The notes under the pieces were generated by a model. The model saw nothing but the letters and a program-made list of their open reading frames with translations, was not told the origin of the DNA and made no database searches. From positions 53,776 through 117,775 of the forward strand of contig JBFWXS010000011.1 of assembly GCA_050187175.1 (NCBI GenBank): DNA of 64,000 nt, given 5' to 3'. The stretch is from Zeimonas sp050187175 (GTDB lineage Bacteria > Pseudomonadota > Gammaproteobacteria > Burkholderiales > Burkholderiaceae_E). The position numbers and the translations under genes are program-made. Shown one piece after another: positions 16,966-28,415 of the stretch (position 1 is the stretch's first letter; each line of letters begins with the position of its first letter).

Positions 16966-18639
16966 CTAGCGCCGTGCCTGGCGCCGCACCTGATAGCCCG
17001 CCGCCTCGCGGTCCCAGGCATCGGGGCCCAATCCGCGTTCGACCAGCTTGTACTTCTCCACCTTGTCGGTCGGCGTGCGCGGCAGCACGGCGGCGAACTC
17101 GACATAGCGCGGCAGCATGAAATACGGTATCTCCTGCTGCAGCCAGTCCATCAGCTGCGATGCAGACAACTGCGCGCCTTGGCGCAGCACCGCCACCAGC
17201 CGCACCTCGTCCTCGCCGCCGGTATCGGCCGGATGAGGCAGCGCGGCGCTCTCGATGACGTCGGGATGCCGATCGACCACGGACTCGATCTCGAAGGCCG
17301 AGATGTTCTCGCCGCGGCGGCGGATGTGCTCCTTCTTGCGGCCCGAGAAATAGAAGAAGCCGTCGTCGTCGCGCCGCGCGTAATCGCCGGTGTGAAACCA
17401 CAGGTTGCCGAGGGCGGAGAGCGTCTCAAGCGGCTTGTTCAGGTATTCGCGCATCATGATGCAGGGCAGGCGCGGCCGCGCCACGATCTCGCCGATGCGG
17501 CCGACCGGCACCGGGCGGTCGTGCTCGTCGAACAGCTCCACCTCCCAGTCCTCATGCACCTTTCCCGAAGCGCCCGCGCGCCGCTCCTCGTAGCTGCTGC
17601 AGATCACCTGCCCCGTCTCGGTCATGCCATAGGATTCGATCAGCCGCACGCCGAAGCGCTCTTCGAATTCGGGGTCGTGGTGGGCATTGAACATCGCGCG
17701 CAGCCGATGGGCTCGGTCATAAGGGCCCGGCGCCTGGCGCTTGAGCACCGCCGGAATGGTGAAGATGGTATGCGCCAGCGTCGCGTCGGCCGCGGCCACT
17801 TCCTTCCAGAACTCGGACGCCGAGAAGCGCTGGCCGATCACCACCCTGGCGCCGGTCACCAGTGCGGGGAGCACACCGAGGCGGCTGGCCAGTCCGTGGA
17901 ACAGCGGCAGATTGGTGAACAGCACGTCGTCGCGGCGCAGATCGAGTGCCGCAATGAAGGTCGCCCCCGAAGAGAAGAAGTGCGCATTGGGCATCACCAC
18001 GCCCTTGGAAGGCCCGGAGGTGCCCGACGTGTACATGACGGCGTGGATGTCGGCGAAGGAACTCTCTACCTCCGGATCGTCGCCGGCTTCTTCATCCAGC
18101 GAGCTGAAGTCCACGCAGCGCAGCGGCGGCGTCCCGGCACGCTCTGCGTGCGCCCCGGCACTTTCTGCGCGCGTCCCGGCATTCCCGGCGTGCAGCCCGA
18201 CGTTCTCCGCCTGCGACTCATCGATCACTGCCACCCAGCCGATGCGCGCCAGCGTAGCGGCTGGCAGGCGCGCCAGCTCGGGCAGCAGCGCGCGATCGAT
18301 CACCACGCCGACCGGCGCGCAGTCGTTCAGCACGTACTCGAGCAAGGCGCCTTTGTAGTTCACGTTCACCGGCACGGTGACGGCGCCGCGCAGTGCGCAT
18401 GCAAACCAGGCGAACACGAACTCCGCGCTGTTGCGCACCAGCAAAGCGACCCTGTCGCCCTTGCCCACGCCCAGCCTGCGCAGCCCTCGCGCGACGGCGC
18501 GCGCCTTGGCGTCGGTTTGCCGGAAGCTCCAGGCGGAGCCGCCGCACTGCAGATAGATGCGGTCGCCGTCGTGTTCGGCCCGTCGCCGCAGCAAAGGTCC
18601 CAGCACGCGTTCTTCGAGAGGCAGACGGAACCTGCTCAT
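16966..18639 (-). CDS. AMP-dependent acyl-CoA synthetase/ligase
   Basis: A 557-residue ANL-superfamily ligase that activates a carboxylic acid with ATP and CoA. Motifs are the P-loop YTSGTSGPSKGVVMPN, the SYGMTETGQV segment, LWFHTGDYARRDDDGFFYFSGRKKEHIRRRGENIS (A8 hinge) and PRTPTDKVEKYKL with the catalytic Lys. An insert at about residues 142-171 consists of four heptads rich in A, G, E and H, encoded by a 21-bp tandem repeat. Its ATG shares one base with the upstream CoA transferase stop (TGATG). It forms an operon with two CoA transferases. Confidence 0.93.
   Translation of the reverse strand: MSRFRLPLEERVLGPLLRRRAEHDGDRIYLQCGGSAWSFRQTDAKARAVARGLRRLGVGKGDRVALLVRNSAEFVFAWFACALRGAVTVPVNVNYKGALLEYVLNDCAPVGVVIDRALLPELARLPAATLARIGWVAVIDESQAENVGLHAGNAGTRAESAGAHAERAGTPPLRCVDFSSLDEEAGDDPEVESSFADIHAVMYTSGTSGPSKGVVMPNAHFFSSGATFIAALDLRRDDVLFTNLPLFHGLASRLGVLPALVTGARVVIGQRFSASEFWKEVAAADATLAHTIFTIPAVLKRQAPGPYDRAHRLRAMFNAHHDPEFEERFGVRLIESYGMTETGQVICSSYEERRAGASGKVHEDWEVELFDEHDRPVPVGRIGEIVARPRLPCIMMREYLNKPLETLSALGNLWFHTGDYARRDDDGFFYFSGRKKEHIRRRGENISAFEIESVVDRHPDVIESAALPHPADTGGEDEVRLVAVLRQGAQLSASQLMDWLQQEIPYFMLPRYVEFAAVLPRTPTDKVEKYKLVERGLGPDAWDREAAGYQVRRQARR
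18131..18214. repeat. Four 21-bp tandem repeats inside the ligase gene
   Basis: Units start at 18131, 18152, 18173 and 18194 and share the pattern [AG][CT]CCCG[AG]C...TGC. Read in the gene they encode QAENVGL, HAGNAGT, RAESAGA and HAERAGT. The unit is a multiple of three, so copy-number changes keep the frame. Confidence 0.8.
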
Positions 18640-19865
18640 CAGCGCGTGCCGCCCAGCGCGCGCGCTTGCGCGGCGTCATAGCCCAGGCTGCCCAGGACCT
18701 CCTCGGTGTGCTGGCCCAGCCGGGGCTGAGGCAGGCGCACGGAGGCCGGCGTGTCGGAGAAGTAGACGGTAACAGGCGTGCGCATTAGCGCCCCTTCGCT
18801 GGGATGCTCGAACTTCTCGAAGAAGCCTGTCTCCGCGAGATAAGAATCGGCGGGCAGATCTTCCAGCCGGTTGCTGGGCGCGTACGGCAGGTCCGCCTCC
18901 TCAAGCCTGAGCATCCAGTCGGCGGTGCTGCGTGTGGCGATGCGCTCGGCAACCAGCGCGTTGAGCGCGTCGATGTGCAAGGTGCGCTGGTCGAAGGTCG
19001 CAAAGCGCGGGTCGTCGGCCAGCGCGGGAAGCTCCAGCACCTCGAACAGCCGCCGCCATTGCGCATCGGTCAGCACCAGCACGCAGAGGTAGCCGTCCTT
19101 GGTCTTCAGCGGGCGGCGGTGCGGCGAGAACAGCCGCGGATAGCCGATGGGAGTGACCGGCGGGACGAAGTTGTGCCCCCACAGATGCTCCCACAGCATG
19201 AAGGCTACGGTGTTCTCCATCATCGGCACCTCGACCTCCTGCCCCACGCCGCTCGCGGCGCGAGCATAGAGCGCCATGGCGATCGACGAAGCCATGATGT
19301 AGCCGCACAGCTTGCCGCTCAGGTCGGTGGGCATGTAGCGGGCCTCGCCGCTCGCGCGCTCCGCTGCGCCGGCCACCGCGGCATGGCCCTGGATGATGTC
19401 ATCGTAGGCCGGCCGGTCGGCGTAGGGTCCGTCGCTGCGGTAGCCCGGCGAAAAGGCATAGACGATGCGCGGGTTGCGAGCCGCCACCGACGCATAGTCT
19501 ATGCCCAGCCTGCGAGCCGCGGGGCGGCGCATGCTGGTGATGAACACGTCGGCGCTTGCCAGCAGCCGCATCAGCGCCTCGCGCCCTTCAGCGGTGGCGA
19601 TATCGAGGACGACACTGCGCTTGTTGCGGTTCAGCCCGAGGAAGATGGCCGCCATCCGGGGGCTGCGCGTGGGGCCGTTCAGGCGCGTATTGTCGCCTTC
19701 AGGGGCTTCAACCTTTATGACGTCGGCGCCCATGTCGCCCAGGATCTGGCCGGCCAGCGGCCCGACCACGGCGGCGGTGATCTCCACCACGCGGATGCCG
19801 TCCAAGGGACCGTGGCTTGCATCATCGGCGCGCGGCTCGCGCATCTGCTCAGGCTGCATGTCCAC
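18639..19865 (-). CDS. Class III CoA transferase (CaiB/BaiF)
   Basis: A 408-residue full-length family III CoA transferase. It has the N-terminal DGIRVVEITAAVVGPLAGQILGDMGADVIKVEAPEGD, LNRNKRSVVLDIATAEGREALMRL, the SPGYRSDGPYADRPAYDDIIQG region, and PTDLSGKLCGYI with the likely nucleophilic Asp. The C terminus carries PRLGQHTEEVLGSLGYD. It is similar to the neighbouring copy at 19880-21115, with matching landmarks along the whole length, so the pair probably arose by duplication and may form a heteromer. It lies 14 bp after that gene and overlaps the ligase by one base. Confidence 0.93.
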   Translation of the reverse strand: MDMQPEQMREPRADDASHGPLDGIRVVEITAAVVGPLAGQILGDMGADVIKVEAPEGDNTRLNGPTRSPRMAAIFLGLNRNKRSVVLDIATAEGREALMRLLASADVFITSMRRPAARRLGIDYASVAARNPRIVYAFSPGYRSDGPYADRPAYDDIIQGHAAVAGAAERASGEARYMPTDLSGKLCGYIMASSIAMALYARAASGVGQEVEVPMMENTVAFMLWEHLWGHNFVPPVTPIGYPRLFSPHRRPLKTKDGYLCVLVLTDAQWRRLFEVLELPALADDPRFATFDQRTLHIDALNALVAERIATRSTADWMLRLEEADLPYAPSNRLEDLPADSYLAETGFFEKFEHPSEGALMRTPVTVYFSDTPASVRLPQPRLGQHTEEVLGSLGYDAAQARALGGTR

Positions 19866-19879
19866 TCTCTCCTGCCGTG

Positions 19880-21115
19880 CTAGCCGTGCACGCGCGGCGC
19901 GCGAGGCTGGCTCATCGCGGCGATGGCCGCGTCCCCGTAGCCCAGCTCGCGCAGAATCTCGACTGAATGCTCGCCCAGCCGCGGCGGAGGGCGGCGCTGC
20001 CCGGCGGGCGTGCGAGAGAAGCGCACCGTGACCGGAATGCGCACCAGACTCCCCTCGCTGGGATGCTCGTACTGCTCGAAGAAGCCGGTCTTCTTGAGAT
20101 AGGGATCGTCAGGCAGCGTCTCCAGGCGATTCATCGGCGCGTTCGGCAGATCGGCCTCGTCCAGGCGCCGCTGCCAATCCGCGGTCGTGCGCCCGGCAAT
20201 GCAGGCGGCCACTTCGGCATAGAGCACATCGATGTGGATGGCGCGCTGGTCCAGCGTGGCAAAGCGTGGATCGGCAGCGAGATCGGGGCGCTCCAGCACC
20301 TCGAACAGGCGCATCCACTGCTTGTCGGTCACCACCAGCAGGCACAAGTGGCCGTCGAGCGTCTTCAGCGGACGACGGTGCGGCGAGAACAGCCGGTTGT
20401 ACCCGATCGGCGAGACCGGCGGATCGAAGGTCGCGCCCCACAGGTTTTCCCAGAGCAGGAAAGCGGTGGTGTTCTCCATCATGGGAATTTCCACCTGCTG
20501 CCCGCGCCCCGTGCGAGTGCGCGCATAAAGCGCCATCGCCACCGACGAAGCGAGAATGTAGGCGCACAGCTTGTCCACGGTCACCGACGGCGTGTAGTTC
20601 ACCGTACCGGTGGCGCGCTCCACGATGCCGGTCATGCCGCTGTGCCCCTGGATGCAGTCGTCGTAGGCAGCGCGGTGGCGCAGCGGGCCGTCGCTGCGGT
20701 AGCCGGTGACATAGATGTAGATGAGGCGCGGATTGCGCGCGGCCACCGTCTCGTAGTCCAGCCCGAGGCGCTTGATCCCATCCCGGCGCACATTGTTGAT
20801 GAACACGTCGGCGGTCTCCAGCAGGCGCATCATCGCCTCGAGCTCGGCCGCTTCCTTCAGGTTCAGCACCAGGCTGCGCTTGCTGCCGTTGAGAGTGAGA
20901 AACAGCGCCGCCATGCCGGGGCTGCGCGTCGGACCGTTGATGCGGTTCTGGTCGCCGGTGGGCGTCTCGACCTTGATGACGTCGGCGCCCATGTCTCCCA
21001 GCATCTGCGCCGACAGAGGACCTACCATCATGCTGGCCAGCTCGACGACCCGGACGCCTGCCAGTGGGCCGGCGGCGGCCGGAGTGCCGCCGTCGGAGTG
21101 CTGCTGATTGGTCAT
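19880..21115 (-). CDS. Class III CoA transferase (CaiB/BaiF)
   Basis: A 411-residue family III CoA transferase and first gene of a three-gene operon with a second CoA transferase and an AMP ligase. Landmarks are LAGVRVVELASMMVGPLSAQML, GADVIKVETPTGDQNRINGP, LNGSKRSLVLNLKEAAE, VTGYRSDGPLRHRAAYDDCIQG and SVTVDKLCAYI with the likely catalytic Asp. The insert between domains (FSPHRRPLKTLDGHLCLLV) is shared with its neighbour. A candidate LysR site lies 191 bp upstream and a LysR gene lies beyond it. The acid substrate is unknown. Confidence 0.93.
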   Translation of the reverse strand: MTNQQHSDGGTPAAAGPLAGVRVVELASMMVGPLSAQMLGDMGADVIKVETPTGDQNRINGPTRSPGMAALFLTLNGSKRSLVLNLKEAAELEAMMRLLETADVFINNVRRDGIKRLGLDYETVAARNPRLIYIYVTGYRSDGPLRHRAAYDDCIQGHSGMTGIVERATGTVNYTPSVTVDKLCAYILASSVAMALYARTRTGRGQQVEIPMMENTTAFLLWENLWGATFDPPVSPIGYNRLFSPHRRPLKTLDGHLCLLVVTDKQWMRLFEVLERPDLAADPRFATLDQRAIHIDVLYAEVAACIAGRTTADWQRRLDEADLPNAPMNRLETLPDDPYLKKTGFFEQYEHPSEGSLVRIPVTVRFSRTPAGQRRPPPRLGEHSVEILRELGYGDAAIAAMSQPRAPRVHG

Positions 21116-21129
21116 GGGTGCTTCTCTCC

Positions 21130-21235
21130 AGGGCCCGCCGTGTGCGCGTGCGTATGCGCGTACGTCTGCATCTGCATCGGCACCTGCACGCGCATGTGCA
21201 CTCGTATGTGCACGTGCGGCCGTACGATCGATCTG
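21130..21235. repeat. Degenerate hexamer-like low-complexity block
   Basis: Between the CoA transferase and LysR genes, the sequence runs through imperfect six-base units of the kind TGCGCG/TGCATC/TGTGCAC/GTATG. No gene, hairpin terminator or clear promoter was found in it. It lies in the probable 5' leader of the CoA transferase operon. Confidence 0.5.
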
Positions 21236-21305
21236 CGTCGAACGGCGCGAATGGGATGCAGGAAATTCTAGCCCCGGCCGATGCCCTCGAAGGCAGTGCG
21301 TTTGC

Positions 21306-21320
21306 GATATCAGCTATTGC
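21306..21320 (-). promoter_or_regulatory. Candidate LysR-type site upstream of the CoA transferase operon
   Basis: Read on the minus strand this is GCAATAGCTGATATC, matching 14 of 15 bases with the element at 15148-15162 and carrying a GATA-N5-TATC-like dyad. It lies between the LysR stop and the CoA transferase start. Confidence 0.45.
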
Positions 21321-21373
21321 GCGCGCGACCCTTGCGATCGCGGCGACACTTGAGGCGGCACCGACGGCCGCGC

Positions 21374-22288
21374 CTACACGAACGCCGCGACCACCTTGGC
21401 GGACTCCGCCTTGATGACCGCCACGGCAGCCTTGATGGCCGAGGTCATCGGGCGGTTGCGAGCCGTGGTCAGCACCAGCGGGGCCACCATCTGATTGGAC
21501 GTGAAGCGCCTTTCCGTCAAGGTCCTGGCGGCGATCTCCTTGAACACCGTCGGACGCGCCAGCAGCGTGACGGCCCGATCGGCGACGACCAGTTCCTTGC
21601 ACAGCTCCACGTCAGTGATCTCGTAGGCCACGTTCAAGGCCACGCCGGCCTGCGCTGCCGCCGCCTCGATGTAGCGGCGCAGACCTTGACCTTTCCTGGG
21701 CACCACCAGCGGCAGGCCGGCGAGCGCGGCGAAATCGACTTGCTCAGGCAGGTTCGCGGGCAGCAGCCGCGAATGAGTGCTCGAAACGAGCACGATGGGT
21801 ACGGCGCCGAGCTCCTCGGACAGCAGCTGCGGCGACAATCCGGACCGGCTCAGGATGCCGATGTCCACGCGCTCCTGCAGCAGCCACTCCAGGATATATC
21901 TGGAATAGGCGCTGATCAGTTCGATCCTCACGTTGGGAAATCGACGTTCCATTTCGTCGAGGATCTGCAGCCCGGCCGCAGCCATCAGCGAGGGCACGAT
22001 GGCCACCGCCACGGAGCCGCTGGGATTGGCCACGTCGTCGCGAACGCTGCTGATGACCGCAGCCAGCTGCGCGATCAGCGGCTGCGCCGATTGGTAGAGC
22101 GTGGTACCGGCCGGAGTCAGCGTCACGCCGCGGCCGTTGCGGTACAGCAGCCGAGTACCGCACAGCGTTTCCAGCTCCTTTATGCGCCGGCTGACGATGG
22201 ACTGCGGTATTCCAAGGATGACGCTTGCCGACGACAAGGTACCTGCGTCGGCAATCGCCACAAAGGTTTCGAGCAGTTTGGTTTCCAT
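21374..22288 (-). CDS. LysR-family transcriptional regulator
   Basis: A 304-residue LysR regulator. The N-terminal winged helix reads LLETFVAIADAGTLSSASVILGIPQSIVSRRIKELETLCGTRLLYRNGRGVTLTPAG. The effector domain contains GSVAVAIVPSLMAAAGLQILDEMERRFPNVRIELISAYS and the usual closing segment (ARNRPMTSAIKAAVAVIK). It is oriented like the CoA transferase operon downstream of it. In the absence of a divergent partner, it may act on the shared dyad elements at 15148 and 21306. Confidence 0.93.
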   Translation of the reverse strand: METKLLETFVAIADAGTLSSASVILGIPQSIVSRRIKELETLCGTRLLYRNGRGVTLTPAGTTLYQSAQPLIAQLAAVISSVRDDVANPSGSVAVAIVPSLMAAAGLQILDEMERRFPNVRIELISAYSRYILEWLLQERVDIGILSRSGLSPQLLSEELGAVPIVLVSSTHSRLLPANLPEQVDFAALAGLPLVVPRKGQGLRRYIEAAAAQAGVALNVAYEITDVELCKELVVADRAVTLLARPTVFKEIAARTLTERRFTSNQMVAPLVLTTARNRPMTSAIKAAVAVIKAESAKVVAAFV

Positions 22289-22315
22289 GCCGGCGCCTGA
22301 AGTCGCCCCGCCTGC

Positions 22316-23311
<996 letters not shown>

Positions 23312-23339
23312 GTTCGAAGTAGAGGAGAAGAAGCAGGCT

Positions 23340-24263
23340 TCACCGGCTGGCCAGGATCCTGAAATCATCGGCGAAACCGCGCAGCCGTGCCGCCGCCGCG
23401 CGCCGCTGCGACGCGTCGGCCCGCGCCAGCACGGTCGCGGAGGCCTGGTCGCTTGCCGCAGCGGAGCGCGCCAGCGCCTCGCGCCGCTGCGGATCGCGGC
23501 TGGTCGCCAAGCCTAGCAGCGTCTCGCGGGCCCAGCGTTCAGCCTCGGGCAGCGGCGGCCGCTCGCGCGCGATGCGCGACAGTACCGCCACCACCGCCTG
23601 CTGCCGCGCCTGGCGTTCGGCCAGCCACAGCGCCTCGCTAGGCGGCAGGTCGGCGGCCAGCGCGCGGATCTCGTCCTCCTGGCCGGGCCGCAGGTCCTTG
23701 ACGAACCAGCGCGCGCGCTTCAGCAGCCGATCGCCGCGCGCCTTTGCCAGCGCCCGCGCTTCGGCCGGCATGTGCTCGCGCCGCCATTCGTCGTTCGAAT
23801 CGGCCAGCCGCTGCGCCAGCCGGTCGATCTGCGCCGGCCGCAGCGTCATGGCAAGCGCCGCCATGTCCGGCGCCAGCCGCACGGCGACCGGCTCCCAGGC
23901 CTGCACGGCGTGCCGGCGCCACTGCTCGAAGTCGGCTGCGCTGACGTCGCCAGACAGCCGGGATTCGACGTCCTTCAGGAAGGCGATGTAGCCCGGCAGC
24001 TGGGTCTGCCGGTGCCAGCGCTGCAGCGCCTCCAGCTTCGCGGAGACCAGTTCGCGCTGGGCGTCGTCGAGGTTCAGGTAGCGATCGAGCTGCCAGCCGA
24101 GCCACAGCGGGGCGGTGTCGTAGCCGATCTTGGTCGACGAGCATCCCGTTGCCACCAGGCAACTGGCGACGAGTGGTAACAGGGCGTTTTTCCACCCAAT
24201 GTTAAACTTTTCGACAAACGCTCGAAATCGAGGCGTAACCGTTTGAAAAAAAAAGGAAAACAT
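23340..24263 (-). CDS. DUF6279-like lipoprotein
   Basis: An outer- or inner-membrane lipoprotein: the lipobox LVATGC follows a hydrophobic stretch (NALLPLVASC). The mature part is helical and rich in Ala, Arg and Trp (GYDTAPLWLGWQLDRYLNLDDAQRELVSAKLEALQRWHR is a recognisable start of DUF6279 proteins). The start is doubtful. The only in-frame ATG near it (24263) overlaps the ATG of glmU on the other strand, which would make the signal peptide about 40 residues; a non-ATG start near 24200 would give a normal length. The function is unknown. Confidence 0.72.
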   Translation of the reverse strand: MFSFFFQTVTPRFRAFVEKFNIGWKNALLPLVASCLVATGCSSTKIGYDTAPLWLGWQLDRYLNLDDAQRELVSAKLEALQRWHRQTQLPGYIAFLKDVESRLSGDVSAADFEQWRRHAVQAWEPVAVRLAPDMAALAMTLRPAQIDRLAQRLADSNDEWRREHMPAEARALAKARGDRLLKRARWFVKDLRPGQEDEIRALAADLPPSEALWLAERQARQQAVVAVLSRIARERPPLPEAERWARETLLGLATSRDPQRREALARSAAASDQASATVLARADASQRRAAAARLRGFADDFRILASR

Positions 24264-25620
24264 GAACGTCGTCATCCTTGCTGCCGGGATGGGCAAGCGG
24301 ATGCGTTCCGATCTGCCCAAGGTACTGCACCCGCTGGCGGGCAAACCGCTGCTCGGGCATGTTGTCGATTGTGCCCGTAGTTTGTCGCCCAGGTCTCTGA
24401 TCGTGGTCTATGGCCATGGCGGCGACGCGGTGCCGCAGGCGCTGGCCGGCGACGATCTGCGCTGGGCCCGCCAGGAGCCGCAGCGCGGCACCGGTCATGC
24501 GGTGATGCAGGCGGTCCCGCAGCTGGACGAGCAGGTGCCCACGCTGGTGCTGTACGGCGACGTGCCGCTGACCCGCCGCGAGACGCTGCAGCGGTTGCTG
24601 GCCGCCGCCGGTGCCGACAAGCTGGCGCTGCTGACCGTGGACCTGGCCGACCCGACCGGCTACGGCCGCATCGTGCGCGAGGACGGACGCATCGTCCGCA
24701 TCGTCGAACACAAGGATGCCGACGACGCGACGCGCCGCATACGCGAGATCAATACCGGCATCCTGGTCGCGCCGACCCCCGCCCTGAAGCGCTGGCTGGC
24801 GAACCTGTCTGACGACAACGCGCAGAAGGAGTACTACCTCACTGACATCGTCGCGGCAGCCGTGCAGGATGGCGTTCCGGTCACTTCGGCACAGCCGGAC
24901 GACGCCTGGGAGACTCTGGGCGTGAACAGCAAGCGGCAGCTCGCGGAGCTCGAGCGGCTGCTGCAGCTCGAACTGGCGGCAACCCTGATGGATGAAGGCG
25001 TCACCCTGGCCGATCCGGCCCGCATAGACATTCGCGGCACGCTGCGCTGCGGCCGCGACGTCTCGATCGACGTCAACTGCGTCTTCGAGGGCGAGGTCAC
25101 GCTCGGCGACAATGTGCGCATAGGCGCCCACTGCGTCCTCCGCAACGCGCGCATCGGCACCGGCACCGAGATCCTGCCGTTCACGTCGATCGACGAAGCC
25201 GCTGTCGGAGCGCAGGCGCGCATCGGCCCTTACGCGCGGCTGCGCCCCGGCACCGAGCTGGCCGACGACACGCACGTGGGCAACTTCGTCGAACTGAAGA
25301 ACACGCGCATGGCCGCGCATTCGAAGGCCAACCACCTCGCCTATGTCGGCGACGCCGTCGTCGGCCAGCGCGTGAACATCGGCGCCGGCACGATCACCTG
25401 CAACTATGACGGCGTCAACAAGCACCAGACCGTGATCGAGGACGACGTCTTCGTCGGCAGCGACACGCAGCTGGTCGCGCCGGTCCGCGTCGGCCGCGGT
25501 GCCACGCTGGGCGCCGGCACGACGCTGACGCGCGACGCGCCGCCCGACAAGCTGACGCTGTCGCGCAGCCGCCAGACCACCGTCGATTCGTGGAAGCGGC
25601 CGGCCAAGAAGAAATCCTGA
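24262..25620 (+). CDS. glmU: Bifunctional GlcNAc-1-P uridyltransferase / GlcN-1-P acetyltransferase
   Basis: A 452-residue GlmU making UDP-GlcNAc for peptidoglycan and LPS. The N-terminal uridyltransferase has VVILAAGMGKRMRSDLPKVLHPLAGKP; the C-terminal left-handed beta helix shows repeated hexads and the acetyltransferase segment KANHLAYVGDAVVGQRVNIGAGTITCNYDGVNKHQT. ATG 24262 follows AAGGAA after a run of nine A residues. An inverted repeat TTTCGA-N7-TCGAAA lies at 24209-24227 in the region shared with the divergent lipoprotein. glmS follows after 21 bp, placing two consecutive steps of UDP-GlcNAc synthesis in one operon. Confidence 0.97.
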   Translation: MNVVILAAGMGKRMRSDLPKVLHPLAGKPLLGHVVDCARSLSPRSLIVVYGHGGDAVPQALAGDDLRWARQEPQRGTGHAVMQAVPQLDEQVPTLVLYGDVPLTRRETLQRLLAAAGADKLALLTVDLADPTGYGRIVREDGRIVRIVEHKDADDATRRIREINTGILVAPTPALKRWLANLSDDNAQKEYYLTDIVAAAVQDGVPVTSAQPDDAWETLGVNSKRQLAELERLLQLELAATLMDEGVTLADPARIDIRGTLRCGRDVSIDVNCVFEGEVTLGDNVRIGAHCVLRNARIGTGTEILPFTSIDEAAVGAQARIGPYARLRPGTELADDTHVGNFVELKNTRMAAHSKANHLAYVGDAVVGQRVNIGAGTITCNYDGVNKHQTVIEDDVFVGSDTQLVAPVRVGRGATLGAGTTLTRDAPPDKLTLSRSRQTTVDSWKRPAKKKS

Positions 25621-25641
25621 TGCAGAGAACGGAGTAGCACC

Positions 25642-27495
<1,854 letters not shown>

Positions 27496-27500
27496 CCGGC

Positions 27501-27520
27501 CGCGGCGCAGCCCCGCCGCG
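27501..27520. terminator. GC-rich hairpin between convergent glmS and IclR genes
   Basis: CGCGGCG (27501-27507) and CGCCGCG (27514-27520) form a 7-bp GC stem with a 6-base loop, 6 bp after the glmS stop. There is no T run on either side, so intrinsic termination is only possible, not shown. Confidence 0.3.
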
Positions 27521-27526
27521 AGCGGC

Positions 27527-28372
27527 TCAGCTTCGAAGCGGCGTCCGCCTCGGCAGCCTCGGCGCGGAGATCGAAGCAGCGGCCGATTTGAGCAGGGCCG
27601 CATACCGCTTCTCGGAAGCGTCCGCGTCCCAGCTCGCGCGCGAAACGGCGATATTCAACGCGCCGACCGCACGGCCCCGCGCGTCGAGGATCGGCGCGGC
27701 CGTTGAGACGTCGTCATAGTAGAGCTCGTCGGCCGTCAGCGAATACCCCGCCATCCGGATGCGGCTCAATCGCTCCTTGATCCGCTTGGGGTCGACGACG
27801 GTGTTGACCGTGTACTGAACCAGCTCGCTGCCGGCCAGGACATCATCGACTTCGTGCTCTTCGTAGGTGGACAGGATGGCCAGGCCGGCCGCTGTGCAAT
27901 AAGCGGGCAAGCGCGTGCCGACGATCACGTTCGGATTGAGGCTGCGGCGGCTGATCAGCCGCGCGACGAACACGATGTCCGTCCCATCGGCCACGGTCAG
28001 ATTGCAGGCTTCTTCCGTATCGCGCGCCAGCTGATGCAGCACGGGCACCGCCCGCTGCACCAGCTCGCTGGAAGCCAGATAGTGGTAGGTGAAGTCCAGC
28101 AGCCGGACCGACAGCTCGTACTCGCGCGTCTCGGGGTCCTTGCGCAGATAACCGAGTGCCGTCAAGGTGTGCGTGAAGCGCTGCGCCGTGCTGAGATCGA
28201 TGTCGGCGAGCGCGGCGATGTTCGTCAGCGACAGATGACGGCGGGTGCCGTCGAAGGCCATCAGCACCTTCATGGCCTTCTCGACGGATTGGACGTAGAG
28301 CCGGGATTCTGCTCCTTGTCCGGGTTTGGAAGGCTTTGCGACTTTCTGTGCGTGCCGTTTTCTCTCCGCCAT
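27527..28372 (-). CDS. IclR-family transcriptional regulator
   Basis: A 281-residue IclR regulator. The winged helix (VQSVEKAMKVLMAFDGTRRHLSLTNIAALADIDLSTAQRFTHTLTALGYLRKD) is followed by the effector domain (EEACNLTVADGTDIVFVARLISRRSLNPNVIVGTRLPAYCTAAGLAIL, ISTAAPILDARGRAVGALNIAVSR). A basic N-terminal tail precedes the first helix. It is the last gene after ornithine-cyclodeaminase-like and M19-like genes (43 bp gap), so it may control that operon and the divergent Bug operon. A plausible target is the AT-rich dyad at 30469-30485. Confidence 0.93.
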   Translation of the reverse strand: MAERKRHAQKVAKPSKPGQGAESRLYVQSVEKAMKVLMAFDGTRRHLSLTNIAALADIDLSTAQRFTHTLTALGYLRKDPETREYELSVRLLDFTYHYLASSELVQRAVPVLHQLARDTEEACNLTVADGTDIVFVARLISRRSLNPNVIVGTRLPAYCTAAGLAILSTYEEHEVDDVLAGSELVQYTVNTVVDPKRIKERLSRIRMAGYSLTADELYYDDVSTAAPILDARGRAVGALNIAVSRASWDADASEKRYAALLKSAAASISAPRLPRRTPLRS

Positions 28373-28415
28373 GTCGAAATTGTAAATCGTTTCCCGGCGA
28401 CATGAAGCGGCCGCG

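Noticed and set aside
18639..21115. Pair of CoA transferases as an assembly duplication
   Set aside because: The two genes differ along their whole length at protein and DNA level, so they are real paralogues.
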